A stretch of 64,000 bases of DNA from positions 186,001 through 250,000 of the forward strand of contig SCPD01000004.1 of assembly GCA_005502925.1 (NCBI GenBank), read 5' to 3'. The translations under genes and the position numbers were made by a program. This stretch comes from Rhizobiales bacterium Y(2018) (lineage in GTDB: Bacteria; Pseudomonadota; Alphaproteobacteria; Rhizobiales; Aestuariivirgaceae). Shown in pieces: positions 61,193-64,000 of this stretch. The notes below the pieces were generated by a model, which worked only from the letters and a program-made list of their open reading frames with translations, made no database searches and was not told where the DNA came from. Position 1 is the stretch's first letter. The number at the start of each line of letters is the position of its first letter.

Positions 61193-62092
61193 ATGTCCCG
61201 AAGCAAAAAGAACGAACCACGGAACTTCGACCTCAAGGCGATCCTGGCGCCGCGCCTCGAAAGCCTGTCGCAGTCGGAGCGCGCCCTTGCCACCCATATG
61301 CTGACGAATGAGCATCTCCTGCCCTTCGAGACCGGCGCGAGCCTCGCCCAGACGACCGGCGTCAGCGAGATGACGGTATCGCGCTTCGTGCGCAGCTTAG
61401 GGTTCGCGGGCTTGCGCGACCTGAAGGACCGGCTGCGCGGCAGCGTCCAGACCGATCCCGGCGCGGTCGATGACATCCATGACCGTTTCCGGGTGCGCGG
61501 CGGCGAGCCCGAAAGCCTGAAGGGCAGCCTCGAGCTGGAGCTCGACGCGGTGCGCAAGGCCTATGCGCTGGCGGGCTCCGAGCTTTGGGCGGAGGCAGTC
61601 GATGAGATCGCCCGGCGAGAGACCATTTTCGTCGTTGGCTTCCAGGCCTCGCAGGGTCTGGCGCTCGATTTCGCCAGCCGGCTGCTTTATGCGCGGCCCG
61701 ACGTCTTCCATATCGACGACAATACCGGCACCTATACCGAGATCCTCACCGCCGATCCGAAAAGGAGCCTGCTCGTTCATGTCGACACCGCGGCCTATGC
61801 CACGCGGGGCGTGAAGCTGCTCGACCGGGTCAAACAGATGGGACTTCCGACCGTGATCGTAACCGACCGCTTCAGCCATTGGGCGGCCGGCTACACGAAA
61901 TATGTCTTCGAAGGCCACACCCATGTGCAGACCTTCTTTGACTCCACCGCCGCGTTGAGCGTGCTGCTCAATCTTCTCACCAATGCGGTGGCGACGAGGC
62001 TCGGCGCCAAAGCCAAGAAACGCTTCGAGGTCATGCGCGATCTCGGCCGCCATTTCGACGAGTTCGTCCGCGTGCCCAGGCCGAAGAAGTGA
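61193..62092 (+). CDS. RpiR/MurR-family transcriptional regulator
   Basis: 299 aa: N-terminal HTH_6 (about 18-90; 'ASLAQTTGVSEMTVSRFVRSLGFAG') and a C-terminal SIS domain (about 130-270; 'EIARRETIFVVGFQASQGLALDFASRLL', 'SLLVHVDTAAYATRGVKLLD'). SIS domains sense phosphorylated sugars, often aminosugar phosphates. It follows the fused ATPase gene by 2 nt. A peptide-type transporter governed by a sugar-phosphate sensor suggests that the imported compound carries an aminosugar, for example a muropeptide; this is inference. It probably binds the paired operators at 56077-56132. Confidence 0.88.
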   Translation: MSRSKKNEPRNFDLKAILAPRLESLSQSERALATHMLTNEHLLPFETGASLAQTTGVSEMTVSRFVRSLGFAGLRDLKDRLRGSVQTDPGAVDDIHDRFRVRGGEPESLKGSLELELDAVRKAYALAGSELWAEAVDEIARRETIFVVGFQASQGLALDFASRLLYARPDVFHIDDNTGTYTEILTADPKRSLLVHVDTAAYATRGVKLLDRVKQMGLPTVIVTDRFSHWAAGYTKYVFEGHTHVQTFFDSTAALSVLLNLLTNAVATRLGAKAKKRFEVMRDLGRHFDEFVRVPRPKK

Positions 62093-62162
62093 AAAACTCG
62101 GGTGGCGCCACAGAACTTTCTTCGTTGAATTGTTGCTGCACCACCCGCCCCCATCCGGCTCC

Positions 62163-62177
62163 CTGGCCTGAGGCCAG
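62163..62177 (+). terminator. Small GC-rich hairpin after the RpiR gene
   Basis: CTGGCC-TGA-GGCCAG, six base pairs with a 3-base loop, 70 nt after the rpiR stop and 33 nt before the end of the convergent small gene. No T-run follows, so termination is uncertain. Confidence 0.35.
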
Positions 62178-62210
62178 GTCGGCCGTATCAGGCGCCTGAA
62201 ATGCGATGGC

Positions 62211-62549
62211 TCAGGGCTGTGGACCCGCCGACACGGTGTATTCAGCCTTGCACGTGCCACACCGATAGACTTCTCGCCGGCCGGTTTGCAATACCGGCGA
62301 GGACACTTCATTGACTATCCAGCAATGGGGACAGGTCGGGTCCTTATCTGGCCGATAGGCCGTCAAGCGGGACAAAGCGAGGCGGCAATTTTCGTCTTCC
62401 GCTTCCAAGATTTCGATTTTTTTCAAACCCGCGTCGGTCATAGAACGCGCTTGGTGGTGAGCTATCTCCGCCCTTATTTCAACTCTTCGGGCGGTGCGGC
62501 TGCTCGCAAGGCTGGCAGCGTGGCGTAGGAGAACGGTGTACAATTTCAT
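62211..62549 (-). CDS. Small protein with a C-terminal zinc-ribbon
   Basis: 112 aa. The C-terminal half contains two Cys pairs, TCPHCWI and YRCGTCKAEY, about 25 residues apart, a likely treble- or rubredoxin-like zinc site. The first 60 residues are helical and charged. No name can be given. The ATG at 62549 lacks a clear ribosome site; an internal ATG at 62441 would keep the zinc part. Confidence 0.55.
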   Translation of the reverse strand: MKLYTVLLRHAASLASSRTARRVEIRAEIAHHQARSMTDAGLKKIEILEAEDENCRLALSRLTAYRPDKDPTCPHCWIVNEVSSPVLQTGRREVYRCGTCKAEYTVSAGPQP

Positions 62550-62641
62550 CGTGAGATTTCGCTCGAGGAACGACGAGCCTGCCGCTGCATGTGGTGCTGG
62601 GCGGCAGGCTCTACCGAGACCTGGGAGGGCGCCCGCCAGAT

Positions 62642-62983
62642 CTAGGATGCGGCGGTCACGTCAGCAGATCGCTGTGTCTGACCCATCTTCGATAGGCGGG
62701 CGTTCGATTGCAGCCCTGGCGGGCCTGGTCGTCCAGCTCTGAGCGCGTCCATGATTTCATCGAAAGTCACAGTCGTGCCGGATGGAGCCCTGCGAAGCTC
62801 GGGAACGGACTCGACGGCACAGGCATCAGACGCCCATGAAGCCAGAATTGACCGCTTCTCATTGATGGACAGGTCCGGGTGACAAACGACCTCGTTGGGA
62901 TGAGTGAAGGCGTCCGCAGGTCGCAAGACGCCGTCAAGATTGAGCTCGCAAGGGATGCGCTTTGCCATCTTCATTCCCCGCAT
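62642..62983 (-). CDS. Conserved hypothetical protein next to hsp20
   Basis: 113 aa. The core 'FTHPNEVVCHPDLSINEKR' and 'ILASWASDACAVESVP' recur in small proteins of rhizobia whose function is unknown. A GAGGTG ribosome site precedes the ATG at 62983; an ATG at 62968 (MAKRIPCEL) is the other candidate. It starts 9 nt after the hsp20 stop, so it belongs to the same heat-induced transcript. Two Cys and a C-terminal acidic helix are visible. Confidence 0.65.
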   Translation of the reverse strand: MRGMKMAKRIPCELNLDGVLRPADAFTHPNEVVCHPDLSINEKRSILASWASDACAVESVPELRRAPSGTTVTFDEIMDALRAGRPGPPGLQSNARLSKMGQTQRSADVTAAS

Positions 62984-62992
62984 GGTGACACC

Positions 62993-63436
62993 TCACGAAA
63001 GACGCTTCTCCGCGCTGCCTCCATTGATGGAGATTTTGCGCGGCTTAGCGGCTTCGGGAACCTCGTTACGGAGGCCTATTTCGAGAATGCCCTTATCATA
63101 GTCGGCGCCCGTAACCTCCACGTGGTCGGCCAAACTGAACTGGCGCTCGAATTCCGTTTCGGTGATGCCCTCATGGAGGTACTGCTTGCCCGATTCGGAA
63201 GTCTTGCGGCCAGCGACTTTCAGGAGGTTTTGCTGAGCCGTAATGGTGATGTCATCGGGCGAAAAGCCCGCGACGGCGAGGCGAATGCAATAATTGGCAT
63301 CATCCTTCCTGATGATGTCGTAGGGCGGGAAATTGCCCTCTTTCTCCAGGCGGCGACTGGCGCCGTTCAGGATGCTTAAGAATGGTTCGAAGCCGATGCT
63401 TGAACGCGAAAAGTTAGTTAGATCGTAGTTGCGCAT
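62993..63436 (-). CDS. Small heat shock protein Hsp20 (IbpA type)
   Basis: 147 aa. The start MRNYDLTNFSRSSIGFEPF matches IbpA-type proteins, and GGAGG lies 8 nt before this ATG (63436), whereas ATGs at 63442 and 63451 are too close to or within it. The alpha-crystallin domain (about 30-125) ends in 'GILEIGLRNEVPE' and the C-terminal IxI-like anchor is 'KPRKISING'. It holds unfolded proteins in an ATP-independent way. The leader carries a ROSE-like thermosensor. Confidence 0.92.
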   Translation of the reverse strand: MRNYDLTNFSRSSIGFEPFLSILNGASRRLEKEGNFPPYDIIRKDDANYCIRLAVAGFSPDDITITAQQNLLKVAGRKTSESGKQYLHEGITETEFERQFSLADHVEVTGADYDKGILEIGLRNEVPEAAKPRKISINGGSAEKRLS

Positions 63437-63530
63437 AGCCATATCCTCCATTGAGCAACATGGGTACGAGCAGTGCGCCGGACTTCCGCCAGCACCCGCA
63501 CCGGATCTGACACCCCCAAGCGATCCGGCG
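63437..63530 (-). ncRNA. ROSE-like RNA thermometer in the hsp20 leader
   Basis: The leader of about 94 nt can form three hairpins: one with CCGGATC/GATCCGG arms, one with GCTGG.../TCCGGC, and a terminal one where UUGCUC (63458-63453) pairs with GAGGA of the ribosome site GGAGGAU (63449-63443) with one bulged G and a 3-nt loop AAU. The UUGCU opposite the ribosome site is the hallmark of ROSE elements that release translation on heating. Confidence 0.6.
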
Positions 63531-63536
63531 GCTTTT

Positions 63537-63565
63537 GATCTAGTTCGGGCTCGCGAGTCTTCAAG
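63537..63565 (-). promoter_or_regulatory. Putative hsp20 promoter
   Basis: On the minus strand CTTGAA (63565-63560), 17 bp, TAGATC (63542-63537). CTTGAA fits the RpoH-type -35 of alphaproteobacteria (CTTG), the -10 is less typical. The start site would be near 63530. Confidence 0.45.
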
Positions 63566-63597
63566 CCCCTCTGCAGAAAAAATTCTGGAGCGAGCGT

Positions 63598-64000
63598 TTA
63601 TGAACTTTGATCTTCTTTGTTTCGGTTGATCCGGGCTTCAACCCAGGCGAAGACGACGAGCAGCAACAGGGCAAGTCCAACGCCCACGGCCACGACCCGC
63701 CAAGCAGCAAAGGCGCAAGCTATTCCCAGCGCCGCCGTGACCCAGACACTTGCGGCCGTAGTCAACCCTTCGATGTGCCGCGCCTGTGGGTCGCGCAGGA
63801 TGGCGCCTGCGCCAATAAAGCCAATCCCGGCCATAACGCCCTGGATCACGCCCTGAACGACCCGGCTCAAGGCATCGGGCTGGTCGGCAAGGCCGTGATA
63901 CTCGATGGTGGCCAATGTTACGACTGCGGCACCCAAGCCGACAAGGCCCAGGGTCCGCATACCCAGCGGCTTGCCTATGAGGTCGCGGTTGAGACCTAAA
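63598..64000 (-). CDS. MgtC/SapB-family membrane protein (N-terminus outside window)
   Basis: The frame is open to the right edge (134 codons seen). 'GLNRDLIGKPLGMRTLGLVGLGAA' resembles the family GLERE..GKPAGLRTH motif, and 'GVMAGIGFIGAGAILRDP' is the MgtC hallmark, with further helices after it. MgtC-type proteins affect magnesium and acid tolerance, often through ATP synthase. The C-terminal tail is short (NRNKEDQSS), so it is of the SapB short type. An ATG at 63960 is inside the conserved part and is not the start. Confidence 0.8.
   Translation of the reverse strand, partial: LGLNRDLIGKPLGMRTLGLVGLGAAVVTLATIEYHGLADQPDALSRVVQGVIQGVMAGIGFIGAGAILRDPQARHIEGLTTAASVWVTAALGIACAFAAWRVVAVGVGLALLLLVVFAWVEARINRNKEDQSS

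Overview
This is a GC-rich, densely packed chromosomal window of 64 kb. It looks like an alphaproteobacterium, most likely of the order Hyphomicrobiales (Rhizobiales). Reasons: promoters of the alphaproteobacterial general stress sigma factor type (GGAAC-N16/17-CGTT), an HWE-type histidine kinase, a ROSE-like thermosensor ahead of hsp20, many ABC uptake operons, and a fused indolepyruvate ferredoxin oxidoreductase. I see no rRNA, tRNA, CRISPR array, phage or intact insertion sequence. The genus cannot be named from the sequence alone.

Left part (1-24.6 kb), mainly catabolism and nitrogen: a carbon-monoxide/xanthine-dehydrogenase-type hydroxylase operon (cut at the left edge); a hydroxyproline-epimerase-like gene facing a sarcosine-oxidase-like/amino-acid ABC operon that has no ATPase gene, with a LysR regulator and a perfect palindrome between regulator and operon; an APH-fold kinase and threonine aldolase; gltB-GST-gltD; then a seven-gene operon made of a ROK repressor, a PotABCD-type transporter, a NagB-like isomerase/deaminase and a ROK kinase, headed by a consensus promoter with a perfect inverted repeat over the -10. 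A sterol-desaturase-like/ICMT-like pair follows.

Middle part (24.8-38.2 kb), mainly envelope and housekeeping: SGNH hydrolase, MltB-type transglycosylase, galE, galU, an outer membrane barrel protein, kdsD, NfeD-SPFH pair, ferrochelatase, a membrane histidine kinase, and a ureohydrolase-like gene overlapping a methionine aminopeptidase.

38.4-48 kb is a stress-related stretch: topoisomerase IB, several very small membrane or basic proteins, an HWE kinase, Ku, a DUF1254 protein, a GFA protein and MntP. Three promoters here match the EcfG/RpoE2 consensus exactly and one nearly so. They head four neighbouring transcription units, so this looks like a local general-stress regulon island, including genes too short for usual gene callers.

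Right part (48-64 kb): the fused indolepyruvate oxidoreductase; a chromate resistance operon (chrB-like, chrA) ending in a CsoR/RcnR-family regulator; a nearly leaderless MFS exporter with a His-rich tail whose promoter contains an RcnR-like operator; a dipeptide-type ABC operon with fused ATPases and an RpiR regulator, headed by two matching operators exactly 42 bp apart; and small stress genes with hsp20 and a partial MgtC. REP-like paired hairpins lie at 31.8 and 54.5 kb, and a large composite palindrome precedes kdsD.
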